Source: Desmodus rotundus (taxonomy: Eukaryota > Chordata > Mammalia > Chiroptera > Phyllostomidae). Taken from it: a stretch of 64,000 nt of DNA. This document shows, piece by piece, positions 52,077-63,789 of the stretch; positions within the stretch are counted from its first letter, which is position 1, and each line of letters starts with the position of its first letter. The position numbers and the translations under genes are program-made. The stretch spans positions 52,973,459 through 53,037,458 of the forward strand of contig NC_071392.1 in the NCBI RefSeq assembly GCF_022682495.2. Reading direction: 5' to 3'. Under the pieces are notes generated by a model. It worked only from the letters and a program-made list of their open reading frames with translations, did not search any database and had not been told where the DNA came from.

Positions 52077-53304
52077 TCTTTGTATAGACTTCAAAAAAAC
52101 CATCTTGGAAGCTTAAAATATAAGTGCAGATGGGCTGTGTTTGAAGCAGGAATTGGGATCCCAGAGCCCCACTCACCCTGTACCTCCACTTTAACTGCCC
52201 CTCTGAAAAGAGGCTTCTGGGGCACCTCTGTAGAGTTCCCAGGGTTCTTCAGAAAGGGTTTGAAAGGCAATACTTTAGGAGATGTCAGGTCATAATGAGT
52301 ACTGAAAATATAAATAACTTTGGTTAGTTTTACTGTGTATTATCAAGTAGTGAATATTTTTATGTTTCTGCATGGTCAGGGCTTTATAAACTAAGAAAAC
52401 TGGAACGTAGGTTAAAGAACAAGCCTTGGAAATTAAAAAGATGACTGAATAGATTGTTGGGGAACTCCCAGGAGTTTATGTTTATATTTCAAAGGAGTAT
52501 GAAACCTAGAGCCTTGGAGACAGTTCTCCAGATTGAGATTGTAAAACCAATCAAGTTTATCATCCCCCTGGATACATTTATTTACATTCCAAAGGGTAAG
52601 AACCCAGAGACCTTCCCCTTTCTTCCCAAGGAGAATTTGCTTACCCTGAAGGTTTTAATGTAGCTATTTTATACAGACTCCCAGATTTATAATTTTTGGG
52701 ATATTTTCTTGTGGCTCAGCTCCTGTATGTGAAGGACTAACAAATGGCTCTCATTAGCTATGGGGAAAAGTGTTGCATTTCTTGATATAAGTAATAATAA
52801 CTTATCTCCGCCCTAGAAACCTTGTGTCTACTTTTAGCTATTGTGAATAAATAGAGATATTAACATTTTCAGTGTAAAACATTCTTAGGACAAGAGAATA
52901 TATTAATAATTTCTATATAGAGAAATATTTTCGGTTTATCTCAGTTTTTCTTATAAAGGTTCTATTGTTAGCTACGTCTCCTGGAGGTGATTAGTTCACT
53001 CATTGATAAGGTTAGACCTTCATTGAGCACATTAGACCACTTAAGTGTCACCTTGTTTGTTCTCCTTGATAAAGCAAGTATTAGAAACAATTTGTTTTCA
53101 AGAGTCTCAGAGAGCCAAACTCGATGATCTTTTCAGTTCTAAGCATGTATACATTGTTTATGGTCATTAAGCACTGGTAAAATGTTTTATGCATTTTTAC
53201 TTCTTTGTAAACTAATCATCTACATCCAGATTAATAACAGGACAAAAACAGATGGAATACATTAATTCACATTTGTAAAAGTGTTCATTGAAAATAATAA
53301 AATT
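52077..53304. other. No recognised feature
   Basis: Intronic sequence. Short ORFs only (for example 52454-52663) with no recognisable product. Confidence 0.45.
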
Positions 53305-53517
53305 GCCCTGGCTGGTGTGGCTCAGTGAATTGAGTGCCTGCCTACAAATCAAAAGGTTGCCGGTTCGATTCCTGTTCAGGGCACATGCCTGGGTTGCCAG
53401 CTAGGTCCCCAGTTGGGGGTGCACAAGAGGCAACCATACTTTAATGTTTCCCTCCCTCTCTCCCTTCCTTCCCCTCTCTCTAAAAAAAATAAATAAATAA
53501 AAATCTTAAAAAAAAAG
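53305..53517 (+). repeat. Ves-type SINE, near consensus
   Basis: Sense copy 'gccctggctggtgtggctca' to an AAATA tail. Imperfect direct repeats (gaaaataataaaattgcc / gaaaataaaattgcc) flank it. Confidence 0.93.
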
Positions 53518-54129
53518 AAAATAAAATTGCCGACAGAATACTATATGAAGAAAAGTGTAAGAGTATGAATAATGTTTTTCACACATTTTTGTTTTAAAAT
53601 GAGTAAATGAAATTTATAAAGTCTATAAACTGGTACTGCTTTTCAAAGGGTGAGAAATCCTTTGAAGGTAAGATTATCCTTCCACATAATCTACAGTAGC
53701 AGTCTGTATCCTAAATGAGTTTTCAAAAACAATCCTTTGCATATATTAAGTTGATATTTAAAAGTTTTTATCACTTAAGTAAATTTTATATGAACTAAGG
53801 TGAGAGTGAGGTGAGATCTGTGATGTGTGAGAAATATGTTTTCCTTTTGCCTAGTGGGAGAAAGCTTATTGTGAAAGAAAGTTTAATCACTTAGTCTGAT
53901 TGATTTTAGGAAGCATATGTATAGAAGTTGAATGCCTGGAAATTGATTTCTTTGCAATGATTCAGTATGTCTTAGAAAAGTCTTCACATACCTCAGTGTG
54001 AGAACTGCTGCTAAAGGGACAGTAAAAAAGTCTACCCCCAAAATGGACTCCCATTTGTTGGCTTTAAGGCTATGAAATTGCCCACAGGCTACCTACTATC
54101 TCTTCCAGGGCTTGGCATCTTTATTTGTC
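53518..54129. other. No recognised feature
   Basis: AT-rich intronic sequence. Confidence 0.45.
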
Positions 54130-54660
54130 ACAATAGGATAGGTTGTGCAATGATGCAGATTAGCCCACAATCTCAGTGGCTTAATACAAACAATACAAAC
54201 ATTGTTCTTGCATGTATAGCTTCACAATTTGAAACTTGTATCCTCTAAAGTCATAAGCAGCAGGAGAATAGAGGCCTGGAGGATATCATGGGATATTTTT
54301 AAGAGTTAGGCCTGGAATTGGCTTATATTACTTGTCCCTATCATTCATTGGCCAGAATCCAGGCATTTGGCCTAACCTAATAGCAAAAGAAGTTGGAACT
54401 GTAGAAGAGCAGAGATTTGGGATTAGCACTGAGTTGTACTTTGGTTGTGGCATGCTTTTGCCATGACTCAAAAGCCTTTTTCTGTTCTCTTTGCACCATT
54501 CTTTCTGTAAATTTCTCAAGCTTTCATTAACATAGTAGCATCTAACAGTTCCAAAACCTGTTTGTTTGCAAATTCCACAGTAGTAACCAAGTTCTTCCAA
54601 AGGAAGGGTAGTTCTTAAGAAACTGGGTGTCAACAGAAGGTAAATTATAAATTGTGTTGT
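54130..54660 (-). repeat. LTR-like or MaLR-like remnant (antisense)
   Basis: On the minus strand it ends with 'taagccactgagattgtggg' and 'cacaacctatcctattgtga', wording typical of MaLR-type 3' ends. A 101-codon minus frame at 54328-54633 has no known domain. Confidence 0.4.
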
Positions 54661-54926
54661 TCTCTGGCTGTCTTTAAATGGTTTAATTGCCTTGTAATGT
54701 ATGCATCATTTCTGTACTACCTTTTTACAGCTCAAAAATTTTAATTTCCCTGGAATGTCTTCCACTGGATACTAATTTTCCAAGTACCCTGAACTTCTAA
54801 AATTACCTGCCAAACTTTACAATTATGTATAGAGCTTCTTTCAAGACTTCTTATGTGTGCTAGAGAGAAATCATCCTGCTAACTATTTTGAATGAAGCCT
54901 CAGCTGATGAAGAGACCATGCTTTTG

Positions 54927-55806
54927 TTATTGCACAGGGGTGGTCTGCCAGCCAGTAGTGTGTGGGTTCTTCATGTAGGAAAGGTTTCACACATGAGTCC
55001 AGATGACTATGAGGATCTGTTTATTAAAGCTGGGGACCGTAAGACAAGGAAGGGCTTAGCATAAAAGAAGCAACAGGAGAGTCCAGGCTGGGCTACCTTA
55101 GCTCACTGGGAAGTCAGAGAAAAGGGGGCTTTGGGGACAGGTTCAGATTAGCCTGGGACAAGGTGCCAGCTGGCCTTTACCTTAGAGTTTAGAAAGTGTG
55201 TGCTTGTGGGGAAAGGAGAGGGGAAGAAGAAGGGAAAGGAAATGGCATTGGTTTTCTCTTTTTTGCAGGCATGAATCTTAGGGGAGGTCTCAGGGGAGGG
55301 TTTCAGCAGAATATTCATCAGTTCTCCAGGTGTGCTCTTTCAGTGTTGTAGTCTTTACTGATTGGTCAGTGCCAAGGCAGGTGGGTGTTAGTCACTGTAG
55401 TTGGTCCTGGTGTTGCCCAGTTGGTTCTGCTGCTTTTCTGGGTCTGGAGCTGAAACTCAACTGAGTCCTAGATGTTATCTCTAGGTAAGTGACCTTCTGT
55501 ATCTGGCCGTAAATTGCTTAGCCAGTTTGCTCAGCTGTCTGTCTCAGTTTCCCTATTCTACTTGCCAAGGAATTTTCCTAGCTTCTTACTATCCTGTCTC
55601 ATTCACCCCTCAGAGACTTCTATCCCTAAAATCTTTTAGGGGTGATGAGGGAGGAGGGTATCTCTTCAGTAACTGCTTCCTGCTGACAGCCCTTATAGTC
55701 ACCTGGACTTGTGTTGTGAAATCTTTCCTACATGAAGTCAAGAAACTACACACTACCAGCTGACCCTAGGCAGGCCTGCTCAGGACCAGGCCCCTGTCTG
55801 GTAACA
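54927..55806. repeat. Element with long inverted ends, unclassified
   Basis: The left end (54949-55015) and the complement of the right end (55681-55760) align for about 65 bp, sharing 'tagtgtgt', 'catgtaggaaag', 'ttcaca' and 'gtcca-gtgacta'. The outer parts also agree loosely ('caggggtggtc' against 'caggggcctggtc'). The interior holds a 'gtttattaaagctgggga' segment and a CCAAT-like 'attggtcagtg'. It may be an LTR with an inverted duplication of its edge, or a DNA element. Confidence 0.55.
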
Positions 55807-56534
55807 CCTTGAAGAAATGTCCATCTCCTCCTCACTTCTAGGTTCTGGTAGTTAGATTCTTTGTAAAATAGCAAATTAAAAACCCCTTTTGGTGTATACC
55901 ACATTTGCTATTGATATTTGATCAGTTTGTTTTATGACCCAGCCTTTTAAAATTTTTTAAAAAACATTATAGTACTTGGCTAGTATGGTGGGGAGGGATG
56001 TCATGATTGCTGTCATACAGGTGAGCCACTTGTGTGGGCATCTGTCAGTTATCTCTACCATGGTGCTGCTCAAGTTTATTTGTGTCCTGGAAACCTTAAG
56101 GCCAAACATCAGGGGAGTTGTAGAAGCAGCTCTGACAAGTATAGAATTGATGGCAGCTTCATTTTAATTATACTTGTTTGCATGGTTGCACAGCTGTATC
56201 ATTGTAATAGCTTTCCATCCTAGAGGCCAAATAAGACAGAGTGATACACAAGTTGCTCAGTATATATCAACAAATTATAATTGATGATGCCCTTTCCAAC
56301 TGTTTTCACCTGGTAATTACCCCTCACTCCCATCCAGCCTATTCTGGTCTTTCAACAATAGGCAAAACATAGCTGTGCATGTCCTTTTAAGTATAGAGTA
56401 TTGAGAATCATTTTTTTTTGTCCTTCAAATAATCATATATTTTTCTTATTTTCTATCTGGATTATGTTACCTACTTTAATACATGAAATGACTGTATAAT
56501 ACATATACGTTGATGATGATAACAATCGTCAGTT
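55807..56534. other. No recognised feature
   Basis: Intronic sequence. Overlapping short frames at 55976-56223 are not recognisable. Confidence 0.4.
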
Positions 56535-56730
56535 TTTAATGAACATTTACTATATGCCAGGAAGTGTACTAAGCACTTTACATACATTTCACTTAATCCT
56601 TGCACATCCTGTGATACAGATGTTTCAAATGAGGAAACTGAAGCTCTGAGTAGGTAAGTCACCTTGCCCAAAGTCACTTGGTTAGTAAATAGAGGAGCAG
56701 GGAATTAAATCCAGTCTCCAAAGTTAATGC
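56535..56730 (-). repeat. MIR SINE remnant
   Basis: 'acatttactatatgccagga', 'ctaagcactttacatacatt', 'aaatgaggaaactgaagctc', 'cttgcccaaagtcacttgg' in antisense MIR order. Confidence 0.85.
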
Positions 56731-56957
56731 TCTTAACTGTTTAACTCATTCATTAATTTTGACTTAAATATGTTCTAGAAGTGTTTTCTGATCTCTCCTT
56801 AGATAATAAAAGTAAAACTGTGTTACCTGATGTTAAATGAATTTAGTTTAAAAGTTATTTTCATTAAACAAAATTTTCCTAATTTACTATGGTTTGTAAG
56901 ATGGCATTAGTGAAATTCAGACTTTTCTTCATAGCTTTGTAATGAAATAAAATTTAG

Positions 56958-58060
56958 AAGGAGCTTGTGGTCAAGATGGCAGAGTAGATAAATGGGGTAC
57001 TTGCATCCTCCCATGACCACATCAAAATAACAACTAAGGTACAGAAAAACCATCATTGAAAACCACATAAAGTCTGGGTGAATAGAAGTCTTATAACTAA
57101 GGATATACAGAAGAAGCCACGTGACTGGTAGGAGGAGCAGAGATGTAGAACAGGCTGGTCTCATACCCATGTGTGACAGTTAAAAATCTGGAGGGATATC
57201 TCAGCTGCAGAGTTTTCCCCTGAAGAGCGAGGAGGCCCAGCCCTACACCAGGCTCCCCAGCCCAGGGTTCCAGTGTCAGAAAGAGAAGTCCCATAACTTC
57301 TGGTTATGAAGACCAGCAGAGATCATGTTTGACTGAGACAGAGGGCTTCTGGAATCCCAGGCATCCCTTTTAAAGGGCTCACACATGGACTTACTGGGAC
57401 TCACTCTCTAGTGAGTACTGTCCTAGTACTGAGACTAGGGCAGCAGCTTGAAAAGCACCAGGAACATATGGGAAGAATTGAATTGTATTGCTTCAGGACA
57501 AGGGCCAGAGGGGCAGCTTTCTCCCAGACAGTAGTGCAGGCAGAGGCCATTGATTCTTTACTGAGCCCTCCCCCCTGCAGGTTGCTATATCCGAGTTTCC
57601 AACAAAATAACTACACCCTTTGCCCTGCCCTGGCAATTCGCTGGACCTTGCCTTGCCCAAAATTTGGGCCCACCCAAGCTACTTTCCATGGTGTTTCCAT
57701 GTAAATAGCCTGTCTTGACACATGCTGTAGAATTGCCTAATATCTCTTAAAAGTCCACAAACCCCAAATACCTTTGGCGTGCTTTATACCTCTTGTCAAG
57801 CAGCTCCAAGCCTGGCACTAGGAGCAGCCAGCCTTGCTTTGCAGCTTGGCTTTCCCTGGGCACCTTCAAGCCCAACAAGTGACAACCACCTGCAGGGTGC
57901 TTTGTAGCTCATTCTGGGTGTTTGTGAATAGGACACAGGCTGGCCTTTGTCTCCAGTGGGTTACAGAACCAGTATACTCAGTGGAGCATGACCTAACCAC
58001 CTCTAAAATTTAGGCAGTCAAGGGGTGGACTCAGTGGGTGCCAGAGCCACGTGGAAGCAA
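56958..58060 (+). repeat. Old L1 5' UTR-type sequence
   Basis: Starts 'gagcttgtggtcaagatggc' with the L1-type 'caagatggc' near the 5' end, then long CT/GA-rich sequence comparable with 25878-27180 ('ggagggatatctcagctgca', 'ccaggctccccagccca'). No ORF1 follows. Confidence 0.55.
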
Positions 58061-58064
58061 GTCC

Positions 58065-58476
58065 TGTTTTACTTGCTTCAATATACTTGATGATTGTTAT
58101 ACATCGTCTGTATACTGCACTGTGTGCTAATCACCCAAAGTTTAGTCTCTTTCCATCACCATATATTTGGCCCCCTTAAGTCAGCTTCAGCCTACCCCTG
58201 CTCCTTTCCCCTCTGGTAAGCACCATATCTGTCTTAGTGATTTTTTGTTTGTTCATTTGTTGCCTTCTGTTTTATATCCCACATATGAGTGGAAATTACA
58301 TGGTTCTTGTCCTTTTCCATCTGACTTACTTCTCCTATTATGATTATGTTAGTATCTTTACTGTCATCCTGAGAGTCCTCTCATCCCTCTCCTCCTTTGG
58401 AACCTTTATTTTCTGGATCCCATGTCATTTTATTTCTTTTTCATCTTTTTGGTTGAACATATTCCTCAGAAAGTTA
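58065..58476 (-). repeat. L1M 3' UTR fragment
   Basis: Antisense wording 'gattgttatacatcgtctgt', 'gctaatcacccaaagttta', 'ccatcaccatatatttggcc' matches L1MA/MB-type 3' ends. Confidence 0.55.
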
Positions 58477-58507
58477 CTCAATCCACTGAGCCATACCAGC
58501 CAGGGCC
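58477..58507 (-). repeat. Ves SINE 5'-end scrap
   Basis: Only 'atccactgagccataccagc' and the adjoining bases remain, the 5' end of an antisense Ves copy. Confidence 0.65.
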
Positions 58508-58769
58508 CCAACAGGATTATTTTAAAGCAGGCTCACGAAGGAAGGGATTTGGATGCTTGTCAAGAGTGAAGGAGATTTGGAATAGTTGTTTTGGGAAGAG
58601 ATGGGTTGAGTAGCAGGTTAGTGAGTAGTTATGAATTTGAAGTTGGGCAGCTGGATGTTTTAGGGGACAAAAACTCAGTAGCCTCTGTTTATTGTTTGAT
58701 GTTTATGTTGCAGTGAGTTGAGTTAAATGACCAGGATGGTAAGGGTACTAAATGGTAGGTATACTCATT

Positions 58770-58920
58770 AATGGAACACAGTTAAACATGGGAAAAAGTT
58801 TTGAATAGATGTTTCATTAAAAGGTATAAAAATGCCCAGTCAGCATATGAGAAAGTGCTTAACATCATTTGTCATCAGGGAAACACAAATCAAAACTACA
58901 ATGGGTGTTATTAGCCAGTT
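58770..58920 (+). repeat. L1 ORF2 fragment
   Basis: 'gaatagatgtttcattaaaa', 'gtcatcagggaaacacaaat', 'caaaactacaatggg' are L1 ORF2 3'-region phrases in sense. Confidence 0.65.
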
Positions 58921-59239
58921 TCCAAGTTGGCTACAAGTCCCACTTCCAGATATTCACATTGTTGTGTATACCATCCTCATACTGTACCAGGGTTGGTATA
59001 TGTGATTGATGGCATATGGCAGAAGTGGTAGTATGTCACTTCTGAGATTAGGTTATAAAAAGCCTGTGGTATCCATCTTGGACACCAAGAAACCATGGTT
59101 ATAATATTGTTCCAATGGGATATATATTTTTTTACAATGTCCCATTATGGCAATCTATTAATACATTGTGGAAAAATCCTAGGACTGACCTTGTGTCTTT
59201 TATTCCCCTTTCTTCTTTTTTCTCTCCTTCCTTTCCTTC

Positions 59240-60340
59240 CAGAAACATTTATTGAGCTCTTACTTCATGTCAGGCACTAATATTTGAGGTTGTAAATACA
59301 GAATAAAAGTCTCTCTTCTGAGGAGTTTATCATGTGATTGAAACTAACTGGTTAGTTACAATTCATATAAATGTTACCAATAGAGACTTGCTCAGGATGC
59401 TGTCCTAAGTAGGAATAATTCCCAAGGAAGGTTAAATTATGAAAGATGGAAGGACTTGTCTAGATGAAGAAGGGCAGAAAATTATTCCAGGCAGAGAAAA
59501 GAGCATGTGAAAAGGCCCAGAAGTATAAAGGATTTGAAAGAAGTATGGCTGGTAAGACAGTCATTTCTTTTTTCTTTTTAAATTTTTTCTCATTTTTGCA
59601 GATTGAAATTGGAAAGGTGGACAAGAGTGAAAAGAGTGAAACATGAATAATAAATAGCCTCATTTGCTTCTTTAGGACTATACACTCTGTGAGGGAAAAG
59701 TCCATGAATGAATGGGTGAATGAATAAATAATGAATGACATAATGGACTTTTCATTTTGGAAAATTACTCTGGAAGCGGTGTTTAGGATGGATTGGTGGG
59801 GACAGAGGATAAGCAGGACTAGGTGAAGACACCTTTGTGGGCAGTGGGGACAGAGAATGATGAATCAGAACCAGGGAACTGAAGAGGAATGGAGAAAGAG
59901 ATTTAATAGAAAATTGATGGCTGATTGAATATGGGGAGCGAAGAAGAGGACATGTCTAGGAAGATCTCTAAATTGTGTCTTAGAGTGGTGGTTGATGGAA
60001 TTAACCAGGAGGGAAGAGAGGAATAAGAAACTGATAAGGTAGATAAGATTAGACTGATTTGCATTTTGAGAGGTAATTTTGGCAGAGTGTTGTGAAGAAA
60101 GCCAAGATTGGAGACTGGCAGATGAGTTTAGGAGGTTGTTGAGTAATTCAGGAGAGAGTTGATGGTGATCTGAACTACCGTGGTGGCAGTAGGGATGGGA
60201 AAAGAGAAGGGAGTTGAGATATTTTTGCAAAAGAATAGTAATTTGTTCTTAACTAAATTCGAGGGATGAGAGAAGAAAGAATTCAAGGATTTTGGTTGGG
60301 ATTTTGACTTGTGTAACCGAGAGGGTGGGAAATGACATTT
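59240..60340 (-). repeat. L2 remnant
   Basis: Antisense L2 order: 'catttattgagctcttactt' at 59246, 'ccaggcagagaaaagagcat' at 59488, 'ttactctggaagcggtgttt' at 59765, 'gaactaccgtggtggcagta' at 60172. The best-preserved long L2 here. Confidence 0.6.
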
Positions 60341-60394
60341 ACTGAATTAAAGAACACAAGGACAAATGTTGGGAGAAGATAAAAATAATATTGT

Positions 60395-60560
60395 CAGTAG
60401 CTGACATTTACTGAGCACCATGGCTAAATGCTCATGAGGCATTGTTTCATTTAATTTTTAAGTAACCCTGTAAAATAGGTACCAGTATTATCCCTGTTTT
60501 ACAATTGGGAAAATTAAAGTAGAATTAGGTCCCAAGTTAGTAGATAGTAACAATTTGAAA
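60395..60560 (-). repeat. MIR SINE remnant
   Basis: 'gacatttactgagcaccatg', 'ttaagtaaccctgtaaaata', 'ttttacaattgggaaaatta' in antisense MIR order. Confidence 0.7.
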
Positions 60561-60700
60561 CTAGGGGCAATAATTTTAATCATTGTAGTAGTAGTACATC
60601 TCAATTTTCCCCATTAGATCATGGACTTATAGAGGAAAGAATATGATGTTTCTCATTACTAATTAATCATAGATTGATTAGCAAAAGTAAGGAAAGGGTG

Positions 60701-60906
60701 TTTTAAAAAAAGATTTTACTTATTTTTAGAGGGGAAGGAAGGGAGAAAGAGAGGGAGAGATACATTGATATGTGAAGGATACATTGATCAGTTGCCTCCG
60801 ACATGCCCCCAACTGGGACCTAGCATGTGCCTTGACTGGGAATCCAACCTGCAGCCTTTTGGTTTGCAGGCAAACACTCAATCCACGGAGCCACATCAGC
60901 CAGGTT
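60701..60906 (-). repeat. Ves-type SINE
   Basis: Antisense copy with a duplicated 'gatacattgat' segment, 'gactgggaatccaacctgca' and the end 'ggagccacatcagccaggtt'. A 158-codon frame over this region is a SINE artefact. Confidence 0.9.
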
Positions 60907-61395
60907 GGAACAAAGGTTTTTAATGGGAGCTTTCACTCATGTACTTGGCCACATGTATTCTATTCCTTTTGCCCCAGAACCAACTCACTTGTGGAACTCT
61001 GCCTCTTTTCTTTGATTTTGAGAACAACTCACATAGGGCACTTGGGTTTGTGCCAGGCTTTACCGAACCAGCTCGGTGATTTTGGAGAGGTTCCAATGTA
61101 CAGCTTAAAATTAATTGTTAACTATTCCTGTTTTTTAAAATTGTTCTTTAGCTATTTCACTTATGGAAATTTTTCTCTGGTAATTTTTCCCCTGTCATTC
61201 TTGCTCACTTTGCTGTCCTCTCATTTTAGTTTCTATTTTAGCTTCTAAGCGTACCTGTACATTCAAATCCCCATTGCTCATTTTGACAGAGCATTTTTGC
61301 TGTCAGAGCATTTAACTGTTTCTTTCTACTGTATTCAAGCCCTGTAAAGATAAGAGAAAAATTAGCTACCTGACCTTGAGGATTCTGGTCTCTTA
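60907..61395. other. No recognised feature
   Basis: Intronic sequence without landmarks. Confidence 0.4.
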
Positions 61396-61713
61396 ATGAT
61401 CTTAGTTTGGGCTGCTATAATAGAATACCACAGACTTATAAACAACAGAATTTGTTTCTCACAGTTCTGGAGATTGGAAGTCTGAGATTAGAGTGCCAGC
61501 ACGGTTAGATTTTGGTGGAGTCTTCTTCTAGATTGAGGACTGCCAACTTCCTGCACTGTATTTGCATGGTGGAGAGGGGACAAGGAAGTTTGCTGGAGTC
61601 ACTTCCATTCCTGACTGTTCTACCCTTCCAAAAGTCCCATCTCCTGATACCTTAATATTGGGGGTTAGAATTTTAACATAGGAATTTTGGAGGGACACAA
61701 ACATTCAATTTAT
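61396..61713 (+). mobile_element. MLT1 LTR
   Basis: 'tttgggctgctataatagaa', 'gtttctcacagttctggaga', 'agtcccatctcctgatacct', 'gggacacaaacattcaattt' in MLT1 order; the middle is diverged. Confidence 0.75.
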
Positions 61714-61735
61714 TGCAATGAGCATACTAATTTTC

Positions 61736-63724
61736 TTTTTTAAATAATATATTTATTGATTATGCTATTTCCCCCCCTTAACTCCACTCCATTCTGCCCA
61801 CCCCCTCCTTCCCATACTCCCCTCCCCACCATAGTTCATGTCCATGGGTCATACATATAAGTTATTTGGCTTCTACATTTCCTATACTATTCTTACCCTC
61901 CCCCTGTCTATTTTCCACCTATCATTTATGCTACTTACTCTCTGTACCTTTTCTCCTTGTCTCCCCCTCCTGCTCCCCTATTGATAACCCTCCATGTGAT
62001 CTCCATTTCTGTGGTTCTGTTCCTATTCTAGTTGTTTGCTTAGTTTGCTTTTGTTTTTGTTTTAGGTGTGGTTGTTAATAACTGTGAGTTTGCTGTCATT
62101 TTTACTGTTCATATTTTTTTATCTTCTTTTTCTTAGGTAACTCCCTTTAACATTTCATATAATAAGGGCTTGGTGATGATGAACTCCTTTAACCTGACCT
62201 CATCTGGGAAGCACTTTACCTTCCCTTCCATTCTAAGTGAAAGCTTTGCTGAATAGAGCAATCTTGGATGTAGTTCCTTGCCTTTGACTTGGAATGACTT
62301 GGAATACTTCTCTCCAGCCCCTTCTTGCCTGTAAGGTCTCTTTGGAGAAATCAGCTGACAGTTTTATGGGAAGTCCTTTGTAGGTAACTGTCTCCTTTTC
62401 TCTTGCTGCTTCTAAGATTCTCTCCTTCTGTGTAATCTTGGCTAATGTAATTACGATGTGCCTTGGTGTGTTCCTCCTTGGGTCCAGCTTCTTTGGGACT
62501 CTCTGAGCTTCCTGGACTTCCTGGAAGTCTATTTCCTTTGCCAGATTAGGGAAGTTCTCCTTCATTGTTTGTTCAAATAAGTTTTCAATTTCTTGTTCTT
62601 CCTCTTCTCCTTCTGGCACTGCTATAATTCAGATGTTGGAAGATTTAAAGATGTCCTGGAGGTTCCTAAGCCTCTCCTCATATTTTTGAACTGTTGTTTC
62701 TTCATTCTGTTCTGGTTGAATGTTTCTTTCTTCCTTCTGGTCCGCACCGTTGATTTGAGTCCCAATTTCCTTCCCACCACTATTGGTTCCCTGTACATTT
62801 TCTTTTGTTTCTCTTAGCATATCCTTCATTTTTTCATCTAATTTGTGACCAAATCCAACCAATCCTGTGAGCTTCCTGATTACCATTGTTTTGAACTGTG
62901 CACCTGATAGGTTGCCTATCTCTTTGTTGCTTAGATGTATTTTTTCTGGAGCTTTGATCTGTTCTTTCATTTGGGCCATTTTTTTTTTTTTTTTTTTTTT
63001 GTCGTGGCGCCCCTGTTAGGTAAAGGGGCGGAGCCTTAGGTGCTCACCAGGGTGGGATAACACTGGTCACTGCACTGTGACACTATATGTGGAGGAGGGG
63101 CCAAGAGGGAGCAATGGCGCTTGTTCCACTCTCTGACAGATTTCAGTCACTCCCTCCGCTACCCACAATCAAATTGGACCCCTCTAGTGCTGATTCCTGA
63201 GTGGTTGGGCTTGTGCACGCTCTAGGCCCCTGTGGGTCTGTCCAACGAACTCTCCTGTGAGGCTGGGAGTTTATCCTGCTGCCGCCTCAACCCCCACAGG
63301 TGTTTTCAATCAGAGGTTTGAGGCTTTATTTCCGGGAGCTGGAGCCCTGGGTTGCACGGTCTGCTTTGCTCCCCTTCCATTCCTCCCGGTTTATCTATGC
63401 ACAAATATGGGGCCACAGGGTCTGCCAGCCACCACCTTGTGGGGTCTGCTAGCTGCAGCCTGGCCTGCCCCATTCCACAATCCGCCACCTTGCTGGGTTT
63501 GCCAGCTGCTGCCTTGCTGCGAGTCCTCTCCGCCTGGCTGTCCATGTTTGCCTCTCCTACCGGTCTGGATGAATGTTTCTTCTTTATCTCCTTGATTGTC
63601 AGACTTCCATACAGTTGGATTTTCTGTCAGTTCTGGTTGTTTTTTGTTTTTAAATTGTTGTCCTTCTTTTGGTTGTGCGAGGAGGCACAGGATGTCTACC
63701 TATGCCTCCATCTTGGCCAGAAGC
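61736..63724 (-). mobile_element. Half-L1-like element, copy C (full length, nearly intact ORF1)
   Basis: A 1,989-bp antisense insertion flanked by a 22-bp direct repeat with one mismatch (61714-61735 and 63725-63746). Minus-strand order: 5' end with a YY1-type 'ggccaagatggaggc', then a GC-rich 5' UTR of about 720 bp with imperfect repeats of a 'tgccagctgcngccttg' unit. Next is a run of 21 A abutting the ORF1 ATG at 62979-62977. ORF1 reads MAQMKEQIKAPEKIHLSNKE, GFGHKLDEKMKDMLRETKEN, then a stop at 62631-62629. In the same frame it continues with EIENLFEQTMKENFPNLAKE, RVPKKLDPRRNTPRHIVITL and LSADFSKETLQARRGWREVF. A short 3' UTR and a 'gataaat..' A-tail follow. There is no ORF2. The length and organisation match copies A and B. 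Confidence 0.92.
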
Positions 63725-63789
63725 TGCAATGAACATACTAATTTTCAAGTATGGGTTTCTTCTTCCCTGCTCACTCTCTCACAGAATGA

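Noticed and set aside
54328..54633. 101-codon minus-strand ORF
   Set aside because: It lies in what looks like an LTR-type repeat and has no known domain.
56958..58476. Adjacent L1 5' UTR (+) and L1 3' end (-), considered as a twin-primed single insertion
   Set aside because: In twin priming the inverted 5' part lies on the other side of the 3' part. Here the order is wrong, so two separate elements are more likely.
60772..61248. 158-codon ORF
   Set aside because: Its first third is antisense Ves SINE and the rest is low-complexity Phe/Leu/Ser translation of noncoding sequence.
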